Origin: Bodo saltans | Taxonomy: Eukaryota > Euglenozoa > Kinetoplastea > Eubodonida > Bodonidae | Assembly (NCBI GenBank): GCA_001460835.1 | Contig: CYKH01000047.1 | Location: forward strand, 1 to 41,220 | DNA length: 41,220 bases | Direction of reading: 5' to 3' | Part shown: positions 34,204-41,220 of the stretch, one piece after another | How the letters are laid out: each line of letters begins with the position of its first letter | Numbering within the stretch: the stretch's first letter is position 1 | Notes under the pieces: generated by a model | Databases searched by the model: none | What the model was told of the DNA's origin: nothing | Seen by the model: the letters and a program-made list of their open reading frames with translations, nothing else | Made by a program: the position numbers and the translations under genes

Positions 34204-34749
34204 ATGACGTACAATGGTGTTGGCATGGCCTCCATTAAAGGGACGGGGTTGAGTGGATACGTCCAACGAAGCCGCGTGGCCGTTCGACAGAATTCTGCCT
34301 CTTCCCGCAGCACTTCCGATGCTGTGAATACTGCTGACTATGTCAGTCCACTTGAGGCAGCACGAAGCGCCCAGGAGAACCTCATTCTTGCAAATCTTCT
34401 CGCACAACATGACAGGCTGCGAGAGCTAAAACTACGTGTGCTGGAGCATAAGGAGCTGAGAGTTGGGCAGGGTGCAGATTTGGACACAGTGAACGGAGAA
34501 TGCCAACTGATGGGGGAGTCCCTGTTGGTCCAGTTCCGCGAGGAGAAGGCGGTGGCGGAGCGTGAACAACATACAAAAGTAAAGGCGAGAGACGCTCAAG
34601 CCTTCGCAGACGCGTTCGCTGTTGAGAGCGCCGGAAGTGCTTTCGATCGCTCAAAAAAAGAAGAGGAAAAAGCGTCGCGCGAAGTTGCAAGAAGAGCAGC
34701 GGCAGAGCAAAAGCTACTTGATCGCGCAAAGAAAATTCGACTTGAGTGA
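34204..34749 (+). CDS. CWC21: CWC21/SRRM2-type spliceosomal protein
   Basis: A 181-residue protein. It begins MTYNGVGMASIKGTGLSGYV, the hallmark start of CWC21/SRRM2 proteins (M.YNG.G...G.G..GYVQR). The cwf21 helical domain follows at about 95-125, around LREL..RVLEHKELR, and the C-terminal half is charged and lysine-rich. In yeast and humans this family binds Prp8 and Snu114 in the catalytic spliceosome; in a kinetoplastid it would serve mainly trans-splicing. Start choice matters: an ATG at 34126 in the same frame would add a hydrophobic N-terminus, but that stretch is the splice-acceptor pyrimidine tract, and 34204 gives exactly the family's N-terminus. It lies between two CLC paralogues, to which it has no known link. 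Confidence 0.82.
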   Translation: MTYNGVGMASIKGTGLSGYVQRSRVAVRQNSASSRSTSDAVNTADYVSPLEAARSAQENLILANLLAQHDRLRELKLRVLEHKELRVGQGADLDTVNGECQLMGESLLVQFREEKAVAEREQHTKVKARDAQAFADAFAVESAGSAFDRSKKEEEKASREVARRAAAEQKLLDRAKKIRLE

Positions 34750-34961
34750 GAGAATTTGCCGACGGCTTTGTTCCTTGTATTGTATGAAGATCACACTTTT
34801 AGAAAAAAATGGTTCATCTTTTTATGTTCGCTTTGCACACACACACAAAAAACAACACACACAGGCAAACCACAGTTAAGCGAGGGGCTTCATATTTTCC
34901 CCAGATACGCTCACCACAGAGGGCATCCTACGAAAAAAAAAACACTCGGAAGGAATAATTA

Positions 34962-37175
34962 ATGCCGCCACCACCCGCCAAAGAGAAGCCGATTATCCTC
35001 CTGGAAAACACCCGTGTTGAGGGTGACTGGGCAACGCTTGATTGGTTAAGTTCCCAAAATGAGAACGCACAATTCGAATCCAGCCACAAGCACCGTCTCC
35101 GCCGCTCGGCCATCGAAGTCTTTAGCGCGCCCGAAGCGTTTGTCTCCGCTGTTGTCGTGGGCCTCACGATGGGCATCATCAGCGTGACTTCTGACGCCTC
35201 CACGCACTTTGTCGCCAGCATTCGCAACGGTATCTGCCTCAACCATTTCTGGCTTCGCAAGGATTTATGCTGCGCTGGTCTTGCAGAGGATTGTGAGGGG
35301 TACTACACGTGGGGTGAGTTCTTTGCAGGCCGCGGAAACCGTGGCGTGTACTACACCGAGTTCTTTTTCTACGTGTTCTTCTCTACAGTGATCTCCACCG
35401 TGGCGTCCTTTGTGTGCAAGTGCTACTCCCCTTACGGCTCGGGTGGCGGTATCATCGAGGTGAAGACAATTGTGTCTGGTCACCACGCTAAGCGCTACCT
35501 CGGCGGCTGGACGGTGATGACGAAGATCTTTGCGTGCTGCCTCAGTACTGGATCAGGCATTCAGGTGGGAAAGGAGGGCCCATTTGTGCACATTGGTGCG
35601 TGCATCGGTGGCCTATGGTCGAATCTCTTCCCCAGCTACCGAAGTGAAGGAAAGAAGAGGGAGCTCATCTGCACAGGATCTGCTGGGGGCGTTGCGGTTG
35701 CGTTTGGTGCTCCTATTGGTGGCGTCATCTTTGCCCTCGAGGAGCTCTCCAGCACGTACAACTTCAAAGTCATTATGGCCTCGCTCATCTGCGGCATGGT
35801 CGGAGTTCTTTTCCAAGGAAAAATGGACATTTGGCAGACTGGGCGCATTGTGCAGTTTTCTGTGAACTACCGCCACGCGTGGCATTTCTTTGAGCTACCG
35901 TTGTTTGGTGCTCTTGGCATCTTCTGCGGTCTGCTCGGCTCCGTGTTTATCAAGTTCAATTTAGCGATCCAGCGGTTCCGCCGTCCCCGCGTGAAGAACT
36001 GGCGTGTGACAGAGGTGTGCATCCTTGGTCTCGTCTCCGCGCTGTTCAATTTCTTCACGCCCTACAGCCGCGGCCCTCTGCTCGACTTGCTGAGTGATCT
36101 CTTCCAGGACTGTGTCCCTAACAGCACGCTGGAGATTTGCCAAGGAGGCCAACTTGCGATTATGGCGAAGTTGATCCTCTGCGCGTTTGTCAAGCTTCCG
36201 CTGTGGGCCTACGCAGTGGGATGCTTCTTACCGTCCGGTGTGCTTGTGCCGTCCCTGACCATCGGTGGCCTCTTTGGCCGCGCGTTTGGTATGTTCCTTT
36301 CGGCCCTCCAGCAAACCTACTCCGACTCGTTCCTTTTCACAGAATGCGTGGACCAATACTTCTGCGTTGCCCCTGGATTGTACGCCATCGTAGGCGCCAG
36401 CGCGATGCTCACTGGCGTGACCCGCATGACGATCTGCTTGGCGGTGATCATGTTCGAGCTAACAGGCAACGTCGATTATTTGGTCCCGGTCATTATTGGT
36501 ATTCTGTTCGCGAAATGGACTTGCGACGCCATCGGCGTTGAGGGTGCGTATGAGATCGCCATCGAGGAGAACAAGCTTCCCTTCCTGGACCCCAAGAAGG
36601 AGTTCAATCACGACTCTATTGCAGAGGACGTGTACAAAGGGAAGGAGTTTATGGTGCTGACCGGAAAGAACTGCACCGTGGCTGGCATCAACGAGCTGCT
36701 TGCCAAGAAGGCAGTGCATGGCTTCCCAGTCTTATCGAATTTAGAAGATAAGGTGCTGCTCGGTTACGTGACTGCTCGTGGTATGGCACAAGCGCTGCAA
36801 AAGGAACACACCACTCGCCTGGGCGGTGTTGACAACGACACTGTTCTACGCTTTTCGAAGATCACCCCCGCCGACCCCCTCGCCCCAGAGGAGGTCAATT
36901 TGAGCCACCTGGTTGACTCCTCCATGCTGCACGTGGAGCCGTCGTGCCCTGTGTCCCGCTTGCTGTATCTCTTCAAGTCCGTTGGCTCCCGTCATATTAT
37001 GGTATCCCAAAGCTCCCACTTTGAGGGCTTTATCTCAAAGAAGGATCTTCTTGCGTTCATGCGTGATGTGGAGCACGAGGAGCATATGGAGGAAAAGGAA
37101 CTGATTGCATTGCGTGCAGCGCAAAAGAAGAGCGCCAAGAAGAAGAGAAGGGGGGCACATCGCCACCATGTCTAG
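34962..37175 (+). CDS. CLC-family chloride transporter, copy 2
   Basis: A 737-residue CLC protein, closely similar over its length to the one at 31484. Key positions fall at the same residue numbers: Glu205 in GKEGPFVHIGA and Glu260/Glu261 in FALEELS, so no net indel separates the two up to there. The selectivity-filter motif is GGGIIEVK, again with Gly in place of the usual Ser. GCFLPSG and FELTG are present, and the C-terminal region corresponds to CBS domains. It differs by a Pro-rich N-terminus and a Lys/Arg/His-rich C-terminal tail. Both glutamates kept suggests an anion/proton exchanger. The start is a clear ATG at 34962. The pair is an older duplication with an unrelated gene between them. 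Confidence 0.93.
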   Translation: MPPPPAKEKPIILLENTRVEGDWATLDWLSSQNENAQFESSHKHRLRRSAIEVFSAPEAFVSAVVVGLTMGIISVTSDASTHFVASIRNGICLNHFWLRKDLCCAGLAEDCEGYYTWGEFFAGRGNRGVYYTEFFFYVFFSTVISTVASFVCKCYSPYGSGGGIIEVKTIVSGHHAKRYLGGWTVMTKIFACCLSTGSGIQVGKEGPFVHIGACIGGLWSNLFPSYRSEGKKRELICTGSAGGVAVAFGAPIGGVIFALEELSSTYNFKVIMASLICGMVGVLFQGKMDIWQTGRIVQFSVNYRHAWHFFELPLFGALGIFCGLLGSVFIKFNLAIQRFRRPRVKNWRVTEVCILGLVSALFNFFTPYSRGPLLDLLSDLFQDCVPNSTLEICQGGQLAIMAKLILCAFVKLPLWAYAVGCFLPSGVLVPSLTIGGLFGRAFGMFLSALQQTYSDSFLFTECVDQYFCVAPGLYAIVGASAMLTGVTRMTICLAVIMFELTGNVDYLVPVIIGILFAKWTCDAIGVEGAYEIAIEENKLPFLDPKKEFNHDSIAEDVYKGKEFMVLTGKNCTVAGINELLAKKAVHGFPVLSNLEDKVLLGYVTARGMAQALQKEHTTRLGGVDNDTVLRFSKITPADPLAPEEVNLSHLVDSSMLHVEPSCPVSRLLYLFKSVGSRHIMVSQSSHFEGFISKKDLLAFMRDVEHEEHMEEKELIALRAAQKKSAKKKRRGAHRHHV

Positions 37176-37829
37176 AGAGTGATGTGTGCATGTTGGTCGC
37201 GATGTTCTACTTCAACGATTTCTCATTTCAGAAGAAAAAGGGGCGACGAGTTCATACACCACAGGCGTTCGTGAGGGAATCAAGACAGGCGTTGACGACA
37301 CGAAAAAAGAACGAAACAAAAATCAAGACATGCACAAAACATTTGCACCATCGTCGCGAACCAAGATCATATTCCCCACCACACGAAAGCAACAAAGAGT
37401 CACAAATTCCACATATACGGAACAAGGATAACTCTTTTCACATTTTTGTGCTGATGGGGCCACTCGCTGGGTGTGACATAACAGGGATGCAAGCATGTGC
37501 GTGTGCGTACTTTTTACACGTCGTTCGTCTTTCAAACTGAAACCTCTGAAAAAATATTCTCGTTCGCTCAGGAGGGACACGTCGACGATTATGGTTGAAC
37601 CATTACTTTTGTTGTTTTCTTTTTCTTTTTGTGGTGTTCGAGTTGTTTTATTTTACTTTTTTGTTACGAGAAGAATTATGTGGTTGGCAATTTGCGGTGT
37701 TTGTTGTTGTCCTTCCTCGTGAAAAGGCAACTCTCGTATGTGTCGTATGGGTAAACTTTGATAGGGACGGTTAATTCACCAATGTTTCTGCTCAACGAAT
37801 CGCATCAACAGCGCAGTTGCTACAAGAAA

Positions 37830-37870
<41 letters not shown>

Positions 37871-37960
37871 TTGCTCTTTTCGTTGTAGAAGTGCAGAGAG
37901 GCAGGCGAGCAAATCAAAAAGAAAAGAAAAGAAAAAAGCTCGCACGAAAGAAGTAACCCA
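37176..37960 (+). promoter_or_regulatory. Long intergenic region
   Basis: About 785 bases, the longest spacer here. The left part is A-rich with short chance ORFs and is probably the 3' UTR of CLC copy 2. The centre (about 37610-37670) is T-rich. The right part holds a (TTTC)n microsatellite leading to AG at 37887-37888, the probable splice acceptor for the next gene. No tRNA, snRNA or spliced-leader RNA could be recognised by eye. Confidence 0.4.
37830..37868 (+). repeat. (CTTT)n microsatellite acting as polypyrimidine tract
   Basis: About nine to ten CTTT units, followed by further T/C-rich sequence and AG at 37887-37888. Position 70-130 bases before the ATG at 37961 suits the pyrimidine tract of a spliced-leader acceptor. 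Its length is likely to vary between strains. Confidence 0.8.
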
Positions 37961-39751
37961 ATGGGCTCGTGCTGCTCCTGTTGCGCACCGGCGGCGGCAC
38001 AGCGGTATGAGGTGAACGACCTACACGACGAGGCAGAAGAGCAGGCTGCTGTTCAACATGTGCCGGCAGTGGTGCCCCGTGACGTAACACCGCCTAGGCC
38101 AGGAGGCTCCATTGTGCCCCAAAAACTGCTTCAGCGGGATTCACCTGAGGAGGAGCTAGCCGTCGTCGCAGCACCGCCGCCACCACCTGCGACGCCAAGA
38201 CTTGCCAACGAGTACGCTAGGGCAATTGATAAAAAAGAAACGGCGTACCGCGCGAAGATTCTTTCGGAGGAGTTTACAGACAGAAGCGCCTTAGATGTTC
38301 AGCGACGTTGGTGGGGAGACCGCATTCTTGATCTTGCGGCGCAAGAAGACCTGCTAGAAGAACAGAGGAGGCAGCATCAGCAGCTCACTGCTTTGGCATC
38401 CAATGTCGATCGCAGCGGCCGAATTAGCCCCACAGACTTGCGAGCAGCAGTGATGGTTGAGGAGTTTATTATCGCCCCTGCAGCGTTTCAAAGCCGAAAC
38501 ATGTTAGCCGAAAGTGGTACCGGCAGCATGCGACCGCCCTCCGTATCTGATTCATTGACTTTGCGACTTTCGCCGCTGAAAACGCGAAATAGCATCAACG
38601 CTGCTGGTGACGCTGGAGGTCGGATGTTTTCCACTCCTATCGGCGATCCCATCGATGACGTGCTAAGTGCGACGATGGACGACGACGATGCCAGACCTTT
38701 TTACACACCACCTCCAAAGTTAGACTTCCACGCACCTCAATGGGACGACGGGCTGTCCACCAACTCCCCATGGCGTTACGGTGCGTTAAACCCCTTCGAC
38801 CACGGAGTTCGGATGGAGATGGTTCAGTACCTGGCGATGTTCTCTGCATCGCCTCAACGCATGCCGTTCCAGCGCAGCATGATCCGTGAGATCAATCACG
38901 ATCGACCCCACTCCCGCGGCGACGTCGTGCAAGCTGGCGATCCCCTGCTTGGCGTCGTGTTGGACGAAGTAGACGGGCGCGACGTCATTGAGCGGTACCG
39001 TCGCCACGAGGGGTTCGAGGTGGGGTTGCTGGAAGCGCAGGAGCGCGGGATTCGTACCCACATGGAGTACGGCCGCTCTCTCCTGCAGCTGCGTATGGAC
39101 TGCTGGACGCTATGGTTGATTCGGTTCGAGCATCACCAACGTATGGTAATGGAACAGGAGAGGTTCCACGCGGTGCTGAGGTTATGGTCTGGTGCTGACA
39201 AGCGCATTACACTGCGCCGCGCGTATGAAAACCAACTCATCGCTGCCGCAGACAGAGCTGTGAATCGAGGGGTCAGACAAGCGGACGCAGCGACCCTCGC
39301 TTCCGGTCAGCAGCGGAAGGTCGACAAGCTCAAGTGGGACGTAGAAAAATCGCGATTAAAGAAACCGATGATTTCCGCAAAAGAAACGTTCGTGGAGAAG
39401 CTTCGTGCCATCCACGCAGCGGCACCTCACGATGCGACGACGGGTGTCAGCCGTGCACGCCATGCACAGCTCCTATCCATGCACATGCTCGACATCGAAG
39501 AGGAGCGTTGGCGCGATGCGGTGGCACTAGAAGAAAAGAGACGATGGAGCGACATCATCGACCTCATCATTAGTCTCTCTCCATCACTCATCTGCGCCCC
39601 TGATCTGAACAGTATTCTCAGTGCCAAACAGCAAGCCAGGCTGATCGCCGCTCAACTTGAGCTTCAGAAACTGGAGAAGAGACTTGAAGCTGTTTTTTTT
39701 TTGCCAATCATCTACTTCGTCCCAAAACACATTCCTGTCCATCGACGGTGA
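37961..39751 (+). CDS. Predicted N-acylated coiled-coil protein, N-terminal part
   Basis: 596 codons from the ATG at 37961. The N-terminus MGSCCSCC fits the N-myristoylation rule (Gly2, Ser6) with adjacent cysteines for palmitoylation, a signature of membrane-anchored proteins, often flagellar in kinetoplastids (inference). The rest is soluble, Arg/Glu-rich and largely helical, with a Pro-rich part near 60-85 and no named domain. The frame ends shortly after a run of ten T (39693-39702); the last ~18 codons beyond that run read as junk, while another frame continues with coding-like sequence to 40796. Removing one T would join the two into one ~945-residue protein, so this is probably one gene with a sequencing error, although a true frameshift or separate genes are possible. 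Confidence 0.75.
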   Translation: MGSCCSCCAPAAAQRYEVNDLHDEAEEQAAVQHVPAVVPRDVTPPRPGGSIVPQKLLQRDSPEEELAVVAAPPPPPATPRLANEYARAIDKKETAYRAKILSEEFTDRSALDVQRRWWGDRILDLAAQEDLLEEQRRQHQQLTALASNVDRSGRISPTDLRAAVMVEEFIIAPAAFQSRNMLAESGTGSMRPPSVSDSLTLRLSPLKTRNSINAAGDAGGRMFSTPIGDPIDDVLSATMDDDDARPFYTPPPKLDFHAPQWDDGLSTNSPWRYGALNPFDHGVRMEMVQYLAMFSASPQRMPFQRSMIREINHDRPHSRGDVVQAGDPLLGVVLDEVDGRDVIERYRRHEGFEVGLLEAQERGIRTHMEYGRSLLQLRMDCWTLWLIRFEHHQRMVMEQERFHAVLRLWSGADKRITLRRAYENQLIAAADRAVNRGVRQADAATLASGQQRKVDKLKWDVEKSRLKKPMISAKETFVEKLRAIHAAAPHDATTGVSRARHAQLLSMHMLDIEEERWRDAVALEEKRRWSDIIDLIISLSPSLICAPDLNSILSAKQQARLIAAQLELQKLEKRLEAVFFLPIIYFVPKHIPVHRR

Positions 39752-40796
39752 CGTGTCGCACGCGCATAATCGGCCCACTCAATGGGACATTGACCGTTTT
39801 GCAGCTGAGGTTGCCATTCTCGGCCTCTACGAAGCAAAGCGAAGAAAGACGATGGCGTATCAAGAAACGTTATTCCGTGCAATGGTGCAGGATGTTCATG
39901 ATGAGGAGTTCGAGGTCCATCGAGTGCACGATGAGCGACGCGAGGCGGAACGCGAAGCGCTGGAGGCGATCGCTGCTGCAGAGGCGCATGAGATATTATG
40001 CTACGAGCGTCTTCGTCGTGTTGGCCGGGGCTACTTGTGGCGCCGTCGCATCGGCATCGTCCTTCCAGTCGCCGAGGATGCCAAGTTCCTGGTCGATGAG
40101 CATCATCGGTTCCACAAGCACACCATAGTGATGGAGAACATCATTCGAGGGGACATGCGCCACTACTTCGCGTTGCTCTCTCAGATCTCGTTTCCCCACC
40201 AAGCGCAGTCGATGGTGCAGGACATTGAAATGTACCTGTGGACGACGGACTGCCTGCCGCACGTAGAGAAGCACTGCAGGGAGCAACTAGAAATGGAGTG
40301 GCACCAAGAACTCCTGCGCACCTTGTACGAGCCGTTCCTCGTGGAGAGGGCGCAGGTGGCGTTGATTCCGAAGGCAGTGAGCGAGGGCCGTGTTGCGGCA
40401 GCAAAAAGCATCCAACGAGCCTACCGCAATCACTGTAACATCGTGTGGTTCGCAGAAAACATGAAAGATGCCATGACGCTCGCCAAGGAGAAACGTTTGT
40501 TGCTTCATGCTGAGCGCCGACTGTTGCAAGATCGAGAATCGAACGAGCGAGACGCCATCGTCGCGGACTGGGTAGACACCGATTGGGCCGCCATGCGCCG
40601 AAATGTGTTCGAATCTGCAAGGCAGTGGAACGCGGCGACGGCCATCAACAAAGTTGCACGAGGTTGGTACGTGCGCAACGTCATCATTCCACCGCTGTTG
40701 GTGCTGCACTTGAAGCGACGATTGAAGTCGCTGCGGCAACGCTCCAATTCTCCAACAACAGCAAGGGAGAACGCGAAGATTCGCCCAAAGACATGA
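39700..40796 (+). CDS. Continuation of the acylated protein, with IQ-like motifs
   Basis: The open frame follows the T10 run and ends at TGA 40794-40796. It has no ATG until 39852, but codons before that (SIDGDVSHAHNRPTQWDI onwards) look coding and match the style of the previous frame, so it is best read as the C-terminal part of the gene starting at 37961. It is rich in Arg, Glu and His with long helices. Two IQ-like segments occur near the end: SIQRAYRNH, and INKVARGWYVRN, which fits IQxxxRGxxxR with Asn for Gln. Calmodulin or calmodulin-like binding is possible. If it is a separate gene, it would start at 39852 with a short spacer that has only a poor splice acceptor. Confidence 0.65.
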
Positions 40797-40849
40797 GTGA
40801 GTGAGACTGGAATACAGATAATCGACCTCACGTGTAGATTTGATTGGAT

Positions 40850-40889
40850 ACAATGAGTAAGTGTTTTTTACAATGAGTAAGTGTTTTTT
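40850..40889 (+). repeat. Two-copy 20-bp direct repeat in the spacer
   Basis: Two identical 20-base units side by side (40850-40869 and 40870-40889), each ending in a T run. They lie just upstream of the T-rich region preceding the SDR gene, so they duplicate part of a pyrimidine-rich signal. Confidence 0.85.
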
Positions 40890-40989
40890 TCCTTGTACAC
40901 TACATTTTGTTTGATCGTTTTCCACCTCGGTTTGTGTGCCTTACTCACTTCAGCAGTGTGTTCCAGCAAGTCTTTTATCTTCGCGTTAA

Positions 40990-41020
40990 TGCTTTTCTCT
41001 CTCGACAGATTGTTTTCCAG
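40990..41020 (+). promoter_or_regulatory. Candidate trans-splice acceptor for the SDR gene
   Basis: A T/C-rich run followed by CAG at 41006-41008 and a second CAG at 41018-41020, 10-22 bases before the ATG at 41031. Either AG could accept the spliced leader. Confidence 0.5.
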
Positions 41021-41030
41021 AAATTCTGCA

Positions 41031-41220
41031 ATGCTCGTTCGCACCGCTCTTATTACCGGCTCCACCAGCGGCATTGGCCTCGAGGTTGCAAAAGAATTCG
41101 TGAAGCGCCGCTACAACGTGATCCTGAACGGCTTCGGTGATAGCGATGCTGCGGTCAAGGAGGTTGCCGCCACTGTTCCCGGCTCTAACGTTTCTTTTGT
41201 CGCCGCGGACCTCTCCAAGG
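41031..41220 (+). CDS. D-3-hydroxybutyrate dehydrogenase-like SDR, N-terminal fragment
   Basis: The first 63 codons of a short-chain dehydrogenase; the gene runs off the right edge. After MLVRTALIT comes the NAD-binding motif GSTSGIG (TGxxxGxG), then NVILNGFGD and a downstream AADLSK. The GSTSGIG...VILNGFGD...ADLSK combination is typical of D-3-hydroxybutyrate dehydrogenases (bacterial BdhA/HbdH type), which interconvert 3-hydroxybutyrate and acetoacetate with NAD. The catalytic Ser-Tyr-Lys lies outside the window, so the substrate cannot be confirmed. The start ATG sits just after a pyrimidine tract and AG. A bacterial-looking sequence raises lateral transfer as a possibility. Confidence 0.85.
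   Translation, partial: MLVRTALITGSTSGIGLEVAKEFVKRRYNVILNGFGDSDAAVKEVAATVPGSNVSFVAADLSK

Noticed and set aside
37184-37540. 118-codon + strand ORF after CLC copy 2
   Set aside because: Composition is that of A-rich 3' UTR, there is no domain, and it overlaps another equally poor ORF in a different frame.
1-41220. tRNA, rRNA, snRNA or spliced-leader RNA genes, CRISPR arrays, transposons
   Set aside because: I looked in the spacers for tRNA B-box-like sequences, regular spacer repeats and transposase or reverse-transcriptase motifs, and saw none. A tRNAscan-SE or Infernal run would be decisive.

Overview
The window looks like nuclear DNA of a kinetoplastid protist, most like a free-living bodonid such as Bodo saltans (an inference; no database was searched). 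The reasons are structural. All recognisable genes, about nineteen, lie on the + strand. They are mostly uninterrupted ORFs using the standard code, with no clear cis-introns. They are separated by roughly 150-800 bases that typically carry a pyrimidine-rich run followed by AG, as expected for spliced-leader trans-splicing of a polycistronic transcript. Protein types are eukaryotic: HECT ligase, USP, EF-1alpha, CLC channels, CWC21. In several genes the longest ORF runs upstream of the first ATG into leader or pyrimidine-tract sequence, so starts were moved to the first plausible ATG.

Layout. 1-277: C-terminal end of an unknown protein. 393-3236: a p97/CDC48-like AAA+ ATPase whose 5' end is an A-B-A-B interleave of two diverged copies, probably an assembly artefact. 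3381-5866: an unknown P-loop protein, split by a frameshift from a small SAM-like N-terminal ORF. 6286-9858: a ubiquitin-specific protease with a duplicated internal module. 10129-19224: a giant HECT E3 ligase with SPRY-like domains and a ZZ finger. 19501-23043: a coiled-coil, low-complexity protein with TQT motifs. 23306-23719: a small membrane-type protein. 23999-24913: a PPIL6-like cyclophilin. 25161-25859 and 26016-27836: two neighbouring genes sharing a CCCH module, one with a UBA domain and the other with CUE domains, DUF1771 and an Smr nuclease domain. 28023-28799: a low-molecular-weight phosphatase/ArsC-fold protein lacking its catalytic cysteine. 28968-30263: a coiled-coil protein. 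30415-31126: EF-1alpha interrupted by a 300-N gap. 31484-33661 and 34962-37175: two CLC anion transporters flanking a CWC21-like splicing factor (34204-34749). 37961-40796: a predicted N-acylated coiled-coil/IQ protein with a frame change at a T10 run. 41031-41220: the start of a D-3-hydroxybutyrate-dehydrogenase-like SDR.

Themes. The first 19 kb is rich in ubiquitin-system proteins (p97-like unfoldase, deubiquitinase, E3 ligase), and UBA/CUE domains recur at 25-28 kb. In kinetoplastids neighbourhood alone does not establish common function, because whole clusters are co-transcribed and regulated after transcription. The observations most worth following are the CCCH-CUE-Smr pair (related in architecture to no-go-decay nucleases), the predicted dead ArsC/LMW-PTP protein, the CLC pair with an altered selectivity motif, and the scrambled p97 gene. 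No tRNA, rRNA, CRISPR array, transposon or spliced-leader RNA gene was recognised.
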